From CAZZCN01 sp964652975 (GTDB lineage: Bacteria > Bacillota > Clostridia > Saccharofermentanales > UBA5734), in NCBI GenBank assembly GCA_964652975.1, contig CAZZCN010000003.1, positions 34,764 to 98,763 on the forward strand: a stretch of DNA of 64,000 nt, given 5' to 3'. Position 1 is the first letter of the stretch. Each line of letters opens with the position of its first letter. The notes below the pieces were generated by a model. That model saw nothing but the letters and a program-made list of their open reading frames with translations, had not been told where the DNA came from and did not search any database. A program made the translations under genes and the position numbers. Shown here piece after piece: positions 9,613 through 19,271 of the stretch.

Positions 9613-11169
9613 TTAAACTAGACCTGCTCTACGCAAAAGGTCAGTCCATGCTGATGCATTATTTCCCGTATAGCTGGTATAATTATAGTCATATATTTGT
9701 TGAGCTGTTTTCTTCAATTTGGGATCAGTTGTACTTAAAAGCATTTCCAATGAACCATTTGTAACCAAATTGAATGGCACCAAACCACCTTTATAAACTA
9801 GTGGACTTGTATAATCAACGTATACATATTCAGCGTTTTGAGAAATGTCAATCGCACTTTTCAGTAAACTGCTAAATCCATTATATAAATCAGCATCATT
9901 CTTTACATTGTATCCAAATGGAAGAGTTACACCTTTTAAGGCTTTAGTATATGTTTTTTGTCCTTTATCTGAAGCCATAAATACTAAGAATTTTTTTGCT
10001 AAATCTTTTGCATTTGAATAGGTTGGAATAAATGCATTATGACCAAAGCTAATTGTATTAACTAAATATCTTGCCTTTTTAACTTTGTTAAAATCATCTT
10101 CGCTCACGTTATTATAAGATGTTTCATTTTTATCAATTGCGTTCACTACAGCACTTAAGGTTTTATCATCCTTAATCGTTTTAAGAGTTTTTATTAAAGA
10201 ACTAATAACCGGTGTCTTCATAAATCTTATATCTGAATTTTCCGAATTTTCTTTCATTTCATTTGCTAACCAGTCACCATTCGACATCATGACAGCGTTA
10301 CCCAGCATAAAATATGTTTGAGCTTCAGAAAATGAATAACTATTACTTTTTGGTTCTGTAAGTCCATTTTCCGGCTTGACAATTTCTTCTAGAACTTTTA
10401 AGCATTCAAGTCTGCCAGGCTGCAAAAACATGCCTTGACCTCTTGCGTATTCATTGCTATAGTCTTTATATTTTCCTTGATAAAACTTTAAATAGTCATC
10501 TAATCCCTGATATTGCGCCCACCAGGTGAGATAGCAAAAATACCAGTATTGTACATCGCCTGAATGAATAAAAGCTGATTTTCCTGCCTTTTTTATAGAA
10601 TTTGCAAACGCAATTAATTCATTGGTAGTATTTGGCAATTTATAATTAGTTCCTATAGCTTTTTCCAAGACAGTTTTATTATAAATAAGTCCATCCATTC
10701 CTTGTACCCAGGGAAAAGAAAAATACCTGCCATCTGCTTTTTCATAAAATCTTTTATAACTTTTATTCATTTTATCTTTTACAGATTTTGTTTCATTGGT
10801 GGGTATGGCACTGTAAACATCCGTTAATTCTTCCAATTTTCTTTCATTTGCAGGCTTTGACAGATCATCAGCAATTAAATCATCAACATAATCAGTTGTA
10901 AAAAACAAATCAGTTGAATCATTTTTTGCACCGGATTGAAGTTTAGTTCTTATTAAATCTGAATATGTAGTGGTTTTTATATTTACAGTCGCACCGTTAT
11001 TATCTATGGAGAACTCTTTTGCCAGTTCATCAAGCCATGCCCTTCCATAACCTTTTTCTACAAGATAAATATTTAGTGTTTTCGCATCGTCTGTAGTTTT
11101 CCCTTTACATGCAGTAAAAGAAGTTAATACCATACTGATAGTTATAATAATTAGTAGTGCTTTTCTCAT
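9613..11169 (-). CDS. ABC transporter sugar-binding lipoprotein (CUT1 type)
   Basis: 518 residues from the ATG at 11169, which follows AGGAGGG; a longer frame to 11202 would include that site. The leader ends in SFTAC, a lipobox. The rest has the family-1 solute-binding look: LNIYLVEKGYG near the start, the NGDWLANEM hinge region and a tryptophan-rich ligand side (FPWVQGMDG, YWYFCYLTWWAQ). It should capture an oligosaccharide outside and pass it to the two permeases upstream (16 bp away). No ATPase gene lies in the operon, so a shared MsmX-like ATPase elsewhere in the genome is expected, as is common for clostridial CUT1 systems. Confidence 0.9.
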   Translation of the reverse strand: MRKALLIIITISMVLTSFTACKGKTTDDAKTLNIYLVEKGYGRAWLDELAKEFSIDNNGATVNIKTTTYSDLIRTKLQSGAKNDSTDLFFTTDYVDDLIADDLSKPANERKLEELTDVYSAIPTNETKSVKDKMNKSYKRFYEKADGRYFSFPWVQGMDGLIYNKTVLEKAIGTNYKLPNTTNELIAFANSIKKAGKSAFIHSGDVQYWYFCYLTWWAQYQGLDDYLKFYQGKYKDYSNEYARGQGMFLQPGRLECLKVLEEIVKPENGLTEPKSNSYSFSEAQTYFMLGNAVMMSNGDWLANEMKENSENSDIRFMKTPVISSLIKTLKTIKDDKTLSAVVNAIDKNETSYNNVSEDDFNKVKKARYLVNTISFGHNAFIPTYSNAKDLAKKFLVFMASDKGQKTYTKALKGVTLPFGYNVKNDADLYNGFSSLLKSAIDISQNAEYVYVDYTSPLVYKGGLVPFNLVTNGSLEMLLSTTDPKLKKTAQQIYDYNYTSYTGNNASAWTDLLRRAGLV

Positions 11170-11185
11170 AATTTTCCCTCCTGTT

Positions 11186-12046
11186 TTATCCTTTAATTCC
11201 ACCTGTTACCATGTTTTCCATAATAGTATTTTGAAAAATGGCAAAAATAACAAGCATTGGTAACATAGATATTAGTATTCCTGCAAAATATACAGGCCAA
11301 TTCATATTATATTGGGCGATAGTTTGATAGCTGAACAAGCCCGATGCCAAGGTTGGATAGCTTGGCAGATAAATAATAGGCAATGTATAATCATTCCATA
11401 CACCTATCATCTGCACTACTGCTATGGACATAATTGATGGCATTGCTTGTGGTAACATAACATTAAAAAATATTCGATAATGGCTTGCCCCGTCTATACT
11501 GGCGGCTTCCATATAAGTGGTTGATAAATTTTTAAAATATGCATATAGTATTAAAAACGTAAATCCAAAACCACTTGTAAACATAATTAATATAAACGGT
11601 GTATCATAAATATTTAAATCATTTATTAGTTTATATTGCGCAGGTAATGCACCTACAATTGGAATTATCATAATAAATATTGCTAGGTTGTAAATGAATT
11701 GTTTGCCGATAAAATTATATTTGGCAACAACATACGCAGTCATAGAAGTAACAAAAACAGTAATAGTTGTTGCAAATACGGTAAGCCATACCGAATTGAA
11801 TATCATAGAAAACATATTGTTTCCGCCATATTCAAGCAGAGAAAATGCCTTTAAAAAATTATCAAATCTCAATATCGAAGGTATTCCCAATTTGTCGGTT
11901 AAGAATTCTATATTGCTTTTCAACGATGAACTTATGGCCCAATAAAATGTGTAAAAAAAGCTTGATGTGTAGGTGCCAAAAACAATAGTTAAAATAACTC
12001 TTGATATTTTTTCTTGTTTTGATAGCTTTTTGTATTTTTTAAACAT
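11186..12046 (-). CDS. CUT1 sugar ABC permease (MalG-like)
   Basis: 286 residues with six predicted membrane helices. The segment YMEAASIDGASHYRIFFNVMLPQAMP is the EAA loop that contacts the ATPase. It is the MalG-type partner of the next permease upstream. ATG at 12046 has GGTAGGG before it; ATG at 12061 is possible and would overlap the previous stop. It continues the operon into the solute-binding gene. Confidence 0.92.
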   Translation of the reverse strand: MFKKYKKLSKQEKISRVILTIVFGTYTSSFFYTFYWAISSSLKSNIEFLTDKLGIPSILRFDNFLKAFSLLEYGGNNMFSMIFNSVWLTVFATTITVFVTSMTAYVVAKYNFIGKQFIYNLAIFIMIIPIVGALPAQYKLINDLNIYDTPFILIMFTSGFGFTFLILYAYFKNLSTTYMEAASIDGASHYRIFFNVMLPQAMPSIMSIAVVQMIGVWNDYTLPIIYLPSYPTLASGLFSYQTIAQYNMNWPVYFAGILISMLPMLVIFAIFQNTIMENMVTGGIKG

Positions 12047-12054
12047 AAATTTCC

Positions 12055-12978
12055 CTACCATTCCGCATCATTTCCAATTTTGTTAAGAATGTATTTTACT
12101 GTCATAACAATTGGAAAAGCTATTGCAGTGAAAAATAATCCAACAGCAGATGAATATTCATAAGATTTATATTGTGTTACTTGCCAGAAAATCCAAAACG
12201 AGATTGTATTGGTTTGATATTTACCCTCTGAGAACAGAAGTATCGGACCTGAAGCTGTGAAAATCCCAACTATGGAAACTAAAAGCAAAGTGGAAATCGT
12301 TGGCCATATTAATGGAATTACAATTTGAAAGATCTCTCTGAATTGTCCCACTCCGTCTATTTTTGAATACTCAATAACACTCTCGGGAATTCTAAGCATC
12401 GCACCACTGAACAAAACCATATTTAGCCCAAAACCAGTCCATATACAATAAATGATAATGCTTTGAAGTGCATATCTGGAATCAACCAGGAAAAACGGAG
12501 CTTTGACGTGAAAAAGAAATTCATAAAGAATGCTGACAGGCCCATTTGGTCCTAAAATACCTTTATAGATTGAAACTAACACCACTGACGAAAATATCAT
12601 TGGAAGAAAGAAAATGAATTTGTATAATCTATATCCTATTATTTTTTTATATAAATAATATGCAAAAAACAATGATAAAGGTAATATGATAAATAAATTT
12701 ACCGAAAAGAATATTAGTGTGTTTCTTAAAGCCATCGGCAATTCAGATGTGTCTCTGCCAAACTCTCTAAACAACATATTGAAATTATCTAAAGTAAATA
12801 CTGTGCCACTTGCGTTTGTTTGCTTGAAAGCAAGTAGAATGGAATTTAAATTTACATAAAGCCAAAACACTATAAAATTAACAATAGCAATAGATAGCAT
12901 TGAGTAAACAAAAATATATTTTTTTGCATTTTTACTCAATCCTTTTTTTTCTTTATTTTTCGCAAACTTCATTGCCAT
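12055..12978 (-). CDS. CUT1 sugar ABC permease (MalF-like)
   Basis: 307 residues from ATG 12978 (GGGAG ten bases upstream); a TTG at 12987 would overlap the GH36 stop. Six predicted helices, with a basic N-terminal tail. The EAA loop is present as VIEYSKIDGVGQFREIFQIVIPLIWP. It forms the importer channel with the downstream MalG-like protein. Position directly after the GH36 gene ties transport to alpha-galactoside processing. Confidence 0.92.
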   Translation of the reverse strand: MAMKFAKNKEKKGLSKNAKKYIFVYSMLSIAIVNFIVFWLYVNLNSILLAFKQTNASGTVFTLDNFNMLFREFGRDTSELPMALRNTLIFFSVNLFIILPLSLFFAYYLYKKIIGYRLYKFIFFLPMIFSSVVLVSIYKGILGPNGPVSILYEFLFHVKAPFFLVDSRYALQSIIIYCIWTGFGLNMVLFSGAMLRIPESVIEYSKIDGVGQFREIFQIVIPLIWPTISTLLLVSIVGIFTASGPILLFSEGKYQTNTISFWIFWQVTQYKSYEYSSAVGLFFTAIAFPIVMTVKYILNKIGNDAEW

Positions 12979-12983
12979 CGAAA

Positions 12984-15074
12984 TCAATCTCCCTTCTCCA
13001 ATTCTATTTCAAACAATCTCGCCTCAAATTCCTTTTCAAATTTAACAGTTAATTTCTTGTTATCATATTGGTAGTTTGTATTCATTTCCTTAGGATAACC
13101 AACTTTGATCGAGCTTATATTTAAATCCTGAAGTGGTATCTCAACAGTTCCATCAGAACCCAGATTATAAACTGACAAATAACATATTCTGTCTGTTTTA
13201 ATGCCCGCTATTGCTGTTTTTTCTCCCCAATAACATAACCCCAGGGGCCAATAGGGATCTGAATGCTTCTTGTTATCAGACATTAAATTGTAGTATTGAA
13301 TTCCTTCTTTAATCAATGCTGTTTTTTCTGCATCCAATAAATCAATTGAGCTGCTCAAGTGCAATCTACCAAGCATTGAATTAATCATATTCATTGCTAC
13401 ACTTTCATTGGTAACTGTTAATACATCCTGTTTATCCTCAATCGGGTAACTCCATACAGCTGATTGTTCCGGTGTAACAGCAGTTATCATATTTGAAACA
13501 ATGTATGGATATTTTTTATAATCAGTTTGGTCAGATGTTGACTGAATACTATGTAAGGACATTAGAGCATAATCCATCCTCTGTCCACCACTTGCACAAT
13601 TTTCAATTACTAAATCAGGATATTTTTTAAATACACTTTCAATCCAGCATCTATAAGCACGACTATGATCCAGAAGGCCATCTCCAAGACTGCAGGAATT
13701 CAAATCAGTTCCTGGACCGCTGCATTGATTATAATCAATTTTTATATAATCCACCTCATAGTCATTGACGACTCTATCTATAAGTTCATTCATTCTTTTG
13801 ATAACTTTTTGATTGCGAAAATCAAGCTGATAGCGCCCTGAATTTATTACCTTTTTCCCATTTCTTTGGAAGAAGCAGTCATCTTCCCACATATCAATTG
13901 CATTCCCTCTTATTCCAACCGCTTCTAATTCAAGCCAAAGACCAGTTTTTAACCCTAACCCTTTTATATAATCCAGTGTATTTTTTAGTCCATTTGGATA
14001 TCTCTTTTTGCTTTCGATCCAGTTCCCGATATAAAGCCAACAATCATCTTCTTCATCATGCCATGCACAATCAATAACATAATAATCAATTCCTAATAGA
14101 GCTGCATATTTTGCAAGCTTTTTGCTGTTTTCTTCTGTTGGAAAGTTCCAAGCACAGTGCATATACTCATTAAATATAGTAGGGAGTTTTTCATTGTCTT
14201 CATTTTTTCTCCTGATTCCCCTTCTATATCGTGTAATATTCCCAAAAACTGAATTGACGCTGTTCCCAACAGTTATGGCGGCAATTACAGAAACGAATTT
14301 TTCTCCCGGATTTAAAAATTTACTCCATAAATTATCGGATAAATTAGGTCCTCCAATATTAAAATAAATACTGCTAAAGTAATCCCCTATTTCATAGTGC
14401 CAGCTTCCGTTGTTTTCTATCTGAAATAATAAAAACTGATTGTTTCTTGTATCCTCCACCATGCCCATTGGCAGCTGCTCCTTGCTTGACCAACTTCCTG
14501 TATTTGTAGCATTTACTCTTTTCAGGGTTGTGGAATGGTTTCCGCTGAAGATACCCAAATCCATGAGCCTGACTTTTCTCCATTGACATTCGCAGTGCCA
14601 GCTATTGGTTGGAATATAATAGTCTAAATATTCATAAGGTTTATCTCCAAAAACGCCATATAATGCAAATGAACTAAGATGTTCAACACAAATTTTTTCT
14701 TCAGAAATATTTTCAATTTCATTATAACTTCTTAATGTGTTTGTCCCATAATAAACTTCGTAATAAGTTTTAACTTCGAAATTAAGATTTTTTTGAACTA
14801 TTTTAAGTGTTTTCTTATTTTCAAAAGTGATTATGGAATGTTCAACATATTTTAAAGTTGTAGCTTCACTTGTTGATATATGCCTTGCCCCTCTGTGACC
14901 AAAATTTTCGCCCCCGGAAATTTGTAGCTCAACTAAATATGATTTGATCATGAGAGATTCGTTTTTTTCTTTTTCATAGCATATCCCACAAAAATCAATC
15001 AATCGAATTTCATTATCATCATTAATCAGAAATTGCATACTGACATTATCTTGTTCAAAGTTAAATGATTTCAT
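12984..15074 (-). CDS. GH36 alpha-galactosidase family enzyme
   Basis: 696 residues, close to the usual length of GH36 enzymes. N-terminal beta-supersandwich (about 1-285), (beta/alpha)8 barrel (about 300-590) and C-terminal beta domain. Asp447 in KIDYNQ is the expected nucleophile; Asp515 in SDQTD is the expected acid/base; ENCASGGQRMD (491-501) is the substrate-binding motif. Asn replaces the more usual Ser/Thr in E-S/T-C. No signal peptide, so it should act in the cytoplasm on imported sugars. ATG at 15074 has a GGGAG site. The stop is only 5 bp before the permease start. GH36 also contains alpha-N-acetylgalactosaminidases, so GalNAc rather than galactose as substrate cannot be excluded. 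Confidence 0.92.
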   Translation of the reverse strand: MKSFNFEQDNVSMQFLINDDNEIRLIDFCGICYEKEKNESLMIKSYLVELQISGGENFGHRGARHISTSEATTLKYVEHSIITFENKKTLKIVQKNLNFEVKTYYEVYYGTNTLRSYNEIENISEEKICVEHLSSFALYGVFGDKPYEYLDYYIPTNSWHCECQWRKVRLMDLGIFSGNHSTTLKRVNATNTGSWSSKEQLPMGMVEDTRNNQFLLFQIENNGSWHYEIGDYFSSIYFNIGGPNLSDNLWSKFLNPGEKFVSVIAAITVGNSVNSVFGNITRYRRGIRRKNEDNEKLPTIFNEYMHCAWNFPTEENSKKLAKYAALLGIDYYVIDCAWHDEEDDCWLYIGNWIESKKRYPNGLKNTLDYIKGLGLKTGLWLELEAVGIRGNAIDMWEDDCFFQRNGKKVINSGRYQLDFRNQKVIKRMNELIDRVVNDYEVDYIKIDYNQCSGPGTDLNSCSLGDGLLDHSRAYRCWIESVFKKYPDLVIENCASGGQRMDYALMSLHSIQSTSDQTDYKKYPYIVSNMITAVTPEQSAVWSYPIEDKQDVLTVTNESVAMNMINSMLGRLHLSSSIDLLDAEKTALIKEGIQYYNLMSDNKKHSDPYWPLGLCYWGEKTAIAGIKTDRICYLSVYNLGSDGTVEIPLQDLNISSIKVGYPKEMNTNYQYDNKKLTVKFEKEFEARLFEIELEKGD

Positions 15075-15096
15075 AATTATTTTTCTTTCTCCCTCT

Positions 15097-16977
15097 TTAC
15101 TGAACTCCCAAACAATTAACCGTAGATATGTACTCCCAGTTGTTATACAAAATCATTCTTGATTTTCCAAAATTATTTTCATTTCCAAAAATATCAAGTT
15201 GGTCTTCTTCCAATTCATCTATAATACTAATTTCACTATTAACAAATTGTTCTAAACGCTTTTTACAACTCTCGATTCTAAGCAAAAGCCCGCCAAATCT
15301 GATATCCTGAACATCAAAACCATGTGGCTTGTTTTCTAAGAACCATTGCTCTTTAAACGCTTCATATAATGCTTTGATTTTAACTAAAATCTGAGTATAG
15401 TCATTTGATATCAGTATTTTTATTGCTGCTAAATCTTTTTGTTTATAAGCTTTTCTTGTTTTGATGCCAAGAACAATTTTTATTTCCAAAACTTCTGTTA
15501 ATGCTTTAAGTGTTTTAAAAATATATGAAAATTCGCTGCATTCATTTTGAGCTTTTGCGATTTTAGGTAAATTTATTTTATATGTTTCTTTATCCTCCGG
15601 TGTAATAGCTGTATCTAAAACACCATTAAAGCAATCATCATACAAAATATATCTATTTGAATTGTTAAGTTCCTTAGGATTTTCACTTGTGCTCAATCTA
15701 TTTGCCAGGTCAACACTCATAAATGTATCAAAATCACATTTTGCACAAGCTTTAAATGCCGAATAAAATTCTTTACTTTTCGCTTCATATCCATAAAGAG
15801 TTTCTGAATACAAAACCAAAGTAGGCAAAACGCTGAATATCGAGCATTCTCCACCGCCATCGCCCCAAGCCGTAACCAAAACATCCTTTATTCCATTTTC
15901 CAGACAAGAGTTAAGTGCAATGGAGGAAGTAAACATGCTAAATCTGTTATCTGGCACGAAACCAATCCATTTCATTGCTCCTCCGGCAAAGGTTATAGGA
16001 TTATTAAACATTTTGTGTTTTTTTATCATGCCGTCATAATGGCTAATTTCATCACCAAAATAATCCCAATATATGAGAGTAACTTCTTTTGGTACGTGCT
16101 TTGTAATTTCCTCTGTAATAACAGCTTTATTATTATATTCTCCCTTGGCAGCAAGTCTAAAGAACATATCGCTCCACATGGATGGCTGAAAACCATATTT
16201 ATTGCATATTTCGACAATTATTTTTAAGTGGTCAGCCATAATTTTATTTCTGCCCACAAACCCATGAGTATCTAGATATTTACCTAACCCAAGCATATGA
16301 GCTTCATCCATACCAATATTTACTTTTCTACTGGTAAAACATTCAGAAAGTGTTTTAAAAATGTTGTCAATCAGCTTATATGTTCTTTCACTGCCCACCA
16401 GTAAAATATCGTTGTAATCAATAATTTCCTGATAAGGCTCCCACTTTGTGATAGACTTTAAATGTGCAAGTGTTTGAATGCAGGGCATCAGCTCAATACC
16501 AAAACAATTTCCATAATAATCGAGTTCTTTTAACTCTTCTTTACTATATCTTCCTCTGAAATGTCCGAAATAAGGCTCATCTTCAACCTCAAATGTATCT
16601 TCAGTATATAATTGTAAATATGTATAGCCCAACATTGAAATTTTACGAATTAGTTTTTTTACTGTTTCTATTTTGGGAACTGCATTTCTTGAACAATCAA
16701 CCATTAAGCCGAGATCTTCTACTTTGCAAGTTTCATTAATAATAAAATCAGTATTATTAGCGTTTTCAATATATATTCTGAAACCTCTAAAAAATTCTGA
16801 TAAATGCGAATACTCAATTAGCACCTCGTTTGATTTGCATATTACATTAAGCCCATTATTTATTTGATAAGCTTTTAAAATTACTCCGTCATTACCGATT
16901 TCAAAATTCAAGTCTTTTTGCAATTCAGTAATTGCTGATTTCTTAATATTATCTAAATTTTCAAAATTTATATTCAA
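15097..16977 (-). CDS. GH20 beta-N-acetylhexosaminidase family enzyme
   Basis: 626 residues. The start is TTG at 16977, supported by AAAGGAG nine bases upstream; no better ATG exists nearby. A small N-terminal domain is followed by a TIM barrel with the GH20 signature NIGMDEAH; Asp224-Glu225 is the catalytic pair for substrate-assisted cleavage. Length and layout (C-terminal helical part after about 420) resemble the single-domain intracellular GH20 type known from streptococcal GcnA. No signal peptide, so cytoplasmic. It is the first gene of the operon and is divergent from the AraC gene. It probably removes terminal GlcNAc or GalNAc from imported oligosaccharides. Confidence 0.9.
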   Translation of the reverse strand: MNINFENLDNIKKSAITELQKDLNFEIGNDGVILKAYQINNGLNVICKSNEVLIEYSHLSEFFRGFRIYIENANNTDFIINETCKVEDLGLMVDCSRNAVPKIETVKKLIRKISMLGYTYLQLYTEDTFEVEDEPYFGHFRGRYSKEELKELDYYGNCFGIELMPCIQTLAHLKSITKWEPYQEIIDYNDILLVGSERTYKLIDNIFKTLSECFTSRKVNIGMDEAHMLGLGKYLDTHGFVGRNKIMADHLKIIVEICNKYGFQPSMWSDMFFRLAAKGEYNNKAVITEEITKHVPKEVTLIYWDYFGDEISHYDGMIKKHKMFNNPITFAGGAMKWIGFVPDNRFSMFTSSIALNSCLENGIKDVLVTAWGDGGGECSIFSVLPTLVLYSETLYGYEAKSKEFYSAFKACAKCDFDTFMSVDLANRLSTSENPKELNNSNRYILYDDCFNGVLDTAITPEDKETYKINLPKIAKAQNECSEFSYIFKTLKALTEVLEIKIVLGIKTRKAYKQKDLAAIKILISNDYTQILVKIKALYEAFKEQWFLENKPHGFDVQDIRFGGLLLRIESCKKRLEQFVNSEISIIDELEEDQLDIFGNENNFGKSRMILYNNWEYISTVNCLGVQ

Positions 16978-17237
16978 ATTTTTTCGCTCCTTTATCTCTT
17001 TTACAATTACATTATAATTTTTATATATATTAATTCAACATTATAAATACATATTTAATTCATTTAATCGCTTATAAAGTTACTTTTTGCTACTTTTAAT
17101 TGACTTTATCTATGTTTATGATATAATTACAACAAAATCTTCAAATTAGCATGATTTTTTATCTAATTTAAATATTGTTCTCTACCTATTGTAAATTACA
17201 TTTAGCACTAATTTAATATGAAAAATAAGTTATTGAT

Positions 17238-17267
17238 TTTACAACTACAATTCACTCATATTATAAT
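17238..17267 (+). promoter_or_regulatory. Candidate promoter of the AraC gene in the divergent region
   Basis: TTTACA (17238-17243) and TATAAT (17262-17267) are 18 bp apart, 32 bp before the start at 17300. The whole 16978-17299 intergenic region is extremely AT-rich and must also hold the minus-strand operon promoter and any AraC sites, which I could not pick out with confidence. Confidence 0.6.
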
Positions 17268-17299
17268 ATAATTTAATTGAAAGAAAGGAGATTATGAAA

Positions 17300-18271
17300 A
17301 TGGATTTTAAATCCGTTGATTGGTTTAAATTAGCTGGATACTACTCAGAAAACTTTGAAGAATATGACATGGTACCTCATTCACATATTCGTACTGAAAT
17401 CATGTATTGTAAATCAGGTGAATGTTCAATATCTTACGATTCAGCCGATCATAAAGCTGAAAAAATAATTCATCTCAGTCAAGGAGAATTTGTTATTGTG
17501 AATCCTGAAACTCCGCATAAACTTTCTAAAGGAAAGGGCGGGTTAGCCTTTATTTACAATTTAGAATTTATATATATTCATCCAACCTACGGAACAATTT
17601 TTACCATTAACAGCTTCTTAAAAGATTGCAAAGGTTTTATTAATATGCTAAAAGAACCTTTGATTAAATTAAATGATAATGGGCACATTTACCATCTGAT
17701 CGAAATGATTCAACGCACGAGCGAAGATTTAGGATTAGATAATAGTAATACTTATTTGGATACATTAATTTATGCATTGTTTTATAATATTTATCATTGC
17801 TATGAGAAAAATCTTTATGTAAACATAGGATATAAATATTTAAAAGAAGCTATCAAATATATTGAAAATAATTATAGTTTAGATATTAATATTTCCGACA
17901 TTGCTAAAGAAGTCGGTATTAGTCAGTCCTATTTACGTAAGCTGTTTAATCAAATTCTTAATACTAATATTATTAATTTTATTAATACACACAGAATCGA
18001 GAAATCAAAATCGTTATTACATAATTCAACTATTTCAATAGAAAAAATCTCTTTATTAGTTGGCTTTACCTCAAGACAAAATTACACAAAAACCTTTAAA
18101 AGACTTGTAGGAAAAGAACCTACTCAATTCAGAAAGGACTTAGAAACTTTTAAAATGTATAAATACATACAGGGAGTTGGCACCTTTAACACGATACATA
18201 TCAAGAGTGACCAAGATCAGAGTAAACCTGAATATGAAGGTGTATCAAAGATATATTACCCTGAAAAATAG
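17300..18271 (+). CDS. AraC-family regulator of the glycan operon
   Basis: 323 residues. ATG 17300 stands nine bases after AAAGGAG; the in-frame ATG at 17294 is only three bases from it. The N-terminal half is a cupin-like sensor (HSHIRTEIMYCKSGECSI, FVIVNPETPHKLSKG). The C-terminal half (about 180-280) has two helix-turn-helix units: INISDIAKEVGISQSYLRKLF and ISIEKISLLVGFTSRQNYTKTF. It is divergent from the GH20-led operon, so it most likely senses a sugar from that pathway and switches the operon. An unusual tail of about 45 residues follows the DNA-binding domain. Confidence 0.9.
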   Translation: MDFKSVDWFKLAGYYSENFEEYDMVPHSHIRTEIMYCKSGECSISYDSADHKAEKIIHLSQGEFVIVNPETPHKLSKGKGGLAFIYNLEFIYIHPTYGTIFTINSFLKDCKGFINMLKEPLIKLNDNGHIYHLIEMIQRTSEDLGLDNSNTYLDTLIYALFYNIYHCYEKNLYVNIGYKYLKEAIKYIENNYSLDINISDIAKEVGISQSYLRKLFNQILNTNIINFINTHRIEKSKSLLHNSTISIEKISLLVGFTSRQNYTKTFKRLVGKEPTQFRKDLETFKMYKYIQGVGTFNTIHIKSDQDQSKPEYEGVSKIYYPEK

Positions 18272-18766
18272 AGAAAGTTTGTTGCCATTTGTGTTTTCTT
18301 GGTAATCGTAAACGCTTGCACCGTTGTAAAGAGTCCGTATGCTGACATAGTTGCGTGTCCATAGATTACCAGATATAATTGGCAAAGTAAATAATATGGA
18401 AGGAATAAAAAGGCCCGTGTGTTGTAGCCCTATATCCATTAGAGCATCCCGAAGCCTTGCAAACTAAATGCATGGTAATTGTATCAAATTTCAAGCAATT
18501 TGTGGATAGGAAAATAAAATATTTACGATTACGGGGACGCAAATTGGCGGTTTGTTGTTTTCTAATTACAGCAACCCGTCATACGCCTGCCGATCGCCTC
18601 GACGGCACTGGCCTAGCGCTCACTGACGGCGTATGCATAAATATTTATCGTGGTGGATGACAATTATTTAACTAATCGTATTACAATGGTATTACAATGA
18701 AACGACTAAGAGGCTCCAAAACCTACCAAATTTTACTGTTTTCTCGTTTTTTGAATTCCGGGTATT
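18272..18766. other. Gene-free border region with GC-rich inverted repeat
   Basis: No convincing gene. The stretch 18578-18640 is strikingly GC-rich in an AT-rich setting and is bounded by CATACGCC (18580-18587) and GGCGTATG (18628-18635), an 8 bp inverted repeat around a 40-base GC-rich middle. A short direct repeat GTATTACAATG occurs twice around 18678-18698. A 64-codon minus-strand frame at 18245-18439 has no family I recognise. The region lies exactly between the AT-rich glycan locus and the tRNA array. Confidence 0.5.
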
Positions 18767-18804
18767 AAAAAGCCCCAAATGCAATGATATCAGCGTTTGA
18801 GGCT
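18767..18804 (-). terminator. Rho-independent terminator of the tRNA array
   Basis: Read on the minus strand, AGCCTCAAA pairs with TTTGGGGCT around a 16-base loop, followed by TTTTAA. It lies just after tRNA-Cys. Confidence 0.75.
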
Positions 18805-18811
18805 CTTGTTT

Positions 18812-18886
<75 letters not shown>

Positions 18887-18894
18887 TTATAATT

Positions 18895-18924
18895 TAAAGG
18901 CCAACCTTTGAAAGATCGGCCTTT
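18895..18924 (-). repeat. Hairpin between tRNA-Gly and tRNA-Cys
   Basis: AAAGGCC and GGCCTTT pair across 15 bases between two tRNA genes. It could be a processing signal or a weak internal terminator. Confidence 0.55.
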
Positions 18925-18927
18925 AAC

Positions 18928-19002
18928 TGGAGCGGGATACGAGATTCGGACTCGCGACTTTCACCTTGGCAAGGTGACACTCTACCACTGAGTTAATCCC
19001 GC
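18928..19002 (-). tRNA. tRNA-Gly (GCC)
   Basis: 75 bases with encoded CCA. Acceptor GCGGGAT, anticodon stem CACCT with loop TGCCAA giving anticodon GCC, T-loop GTCCGAATC. Confidence 0.95.
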
Positions 19003-19019
19003 ACATTGACCATATCTTT

Positions 19020-19094
19020 TGGTGACCCGTAGGAGAATCGAACTCCTGTCTTCGCCGTGAAAGGGCGATGTCTTGACCGCTTGACCAACGGGCC
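19020..19094 (-). tRNA. tRNA-Glu (TTC)
   Basis: 75 bases with encoded CCA. Acceptor GGCCCGT pairs with ACGGGTC; anticodon loop CTTTCAC gives anticodon TTC; T-loop GTTCGATTC. Confidence 0.95.
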
Positions 19095-19102
19095 TTATAA
19101 AA

Positions 19103-19179
19103 TGGTAGCGGCGGTCGGGTTCGAACCAACGACCCTTCGGGTATGAACCGAACGCTCTGGCCAACTGAGCTACGCCGCC
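19103..19179 (-). tRNA. tRNA-Met (CAT), elongator type
   Basis: 77 bases with encoded CCA. Acceptor GGCGGCG, anticodon loop TTCATAC. The paired first base (G-U) and overall sequence match the Bacillus-type elongator tRNA-Met, not the initiator. First gene of the array. Confidence 0.93.
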
Positions 19180-19271
19180 ATATTGAAAAATATGTTTGCT
19201 CTCGCAATGTGCTATGTAATATTATCAGTCACTTGAGTTTTTGTCAATACCCAAATTTACTGTCATAGTGC

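Noticed and set aside
18314..18328. Catabolite (cre-like) site GTAAACGCTTGCA
   Set aside because: Only a partial match to the consensus and not placed near a promoter.
18245..18439. 64-codon minus-strand frame near the tRNA array
   Set aside because: No recognised family, no ribosome site and it overlaps the end of the AraC gene; treated as chance or a relic.
18457..18660. 67-codon plus-strand frame across the GC-rich inverted repeat
   Set aside because: Composition follows the palindrome, with no homology or ribosome site.
18923..19207. Open frames over the tRNA genes
   Set aside because: They are translations of tRNA sequence.
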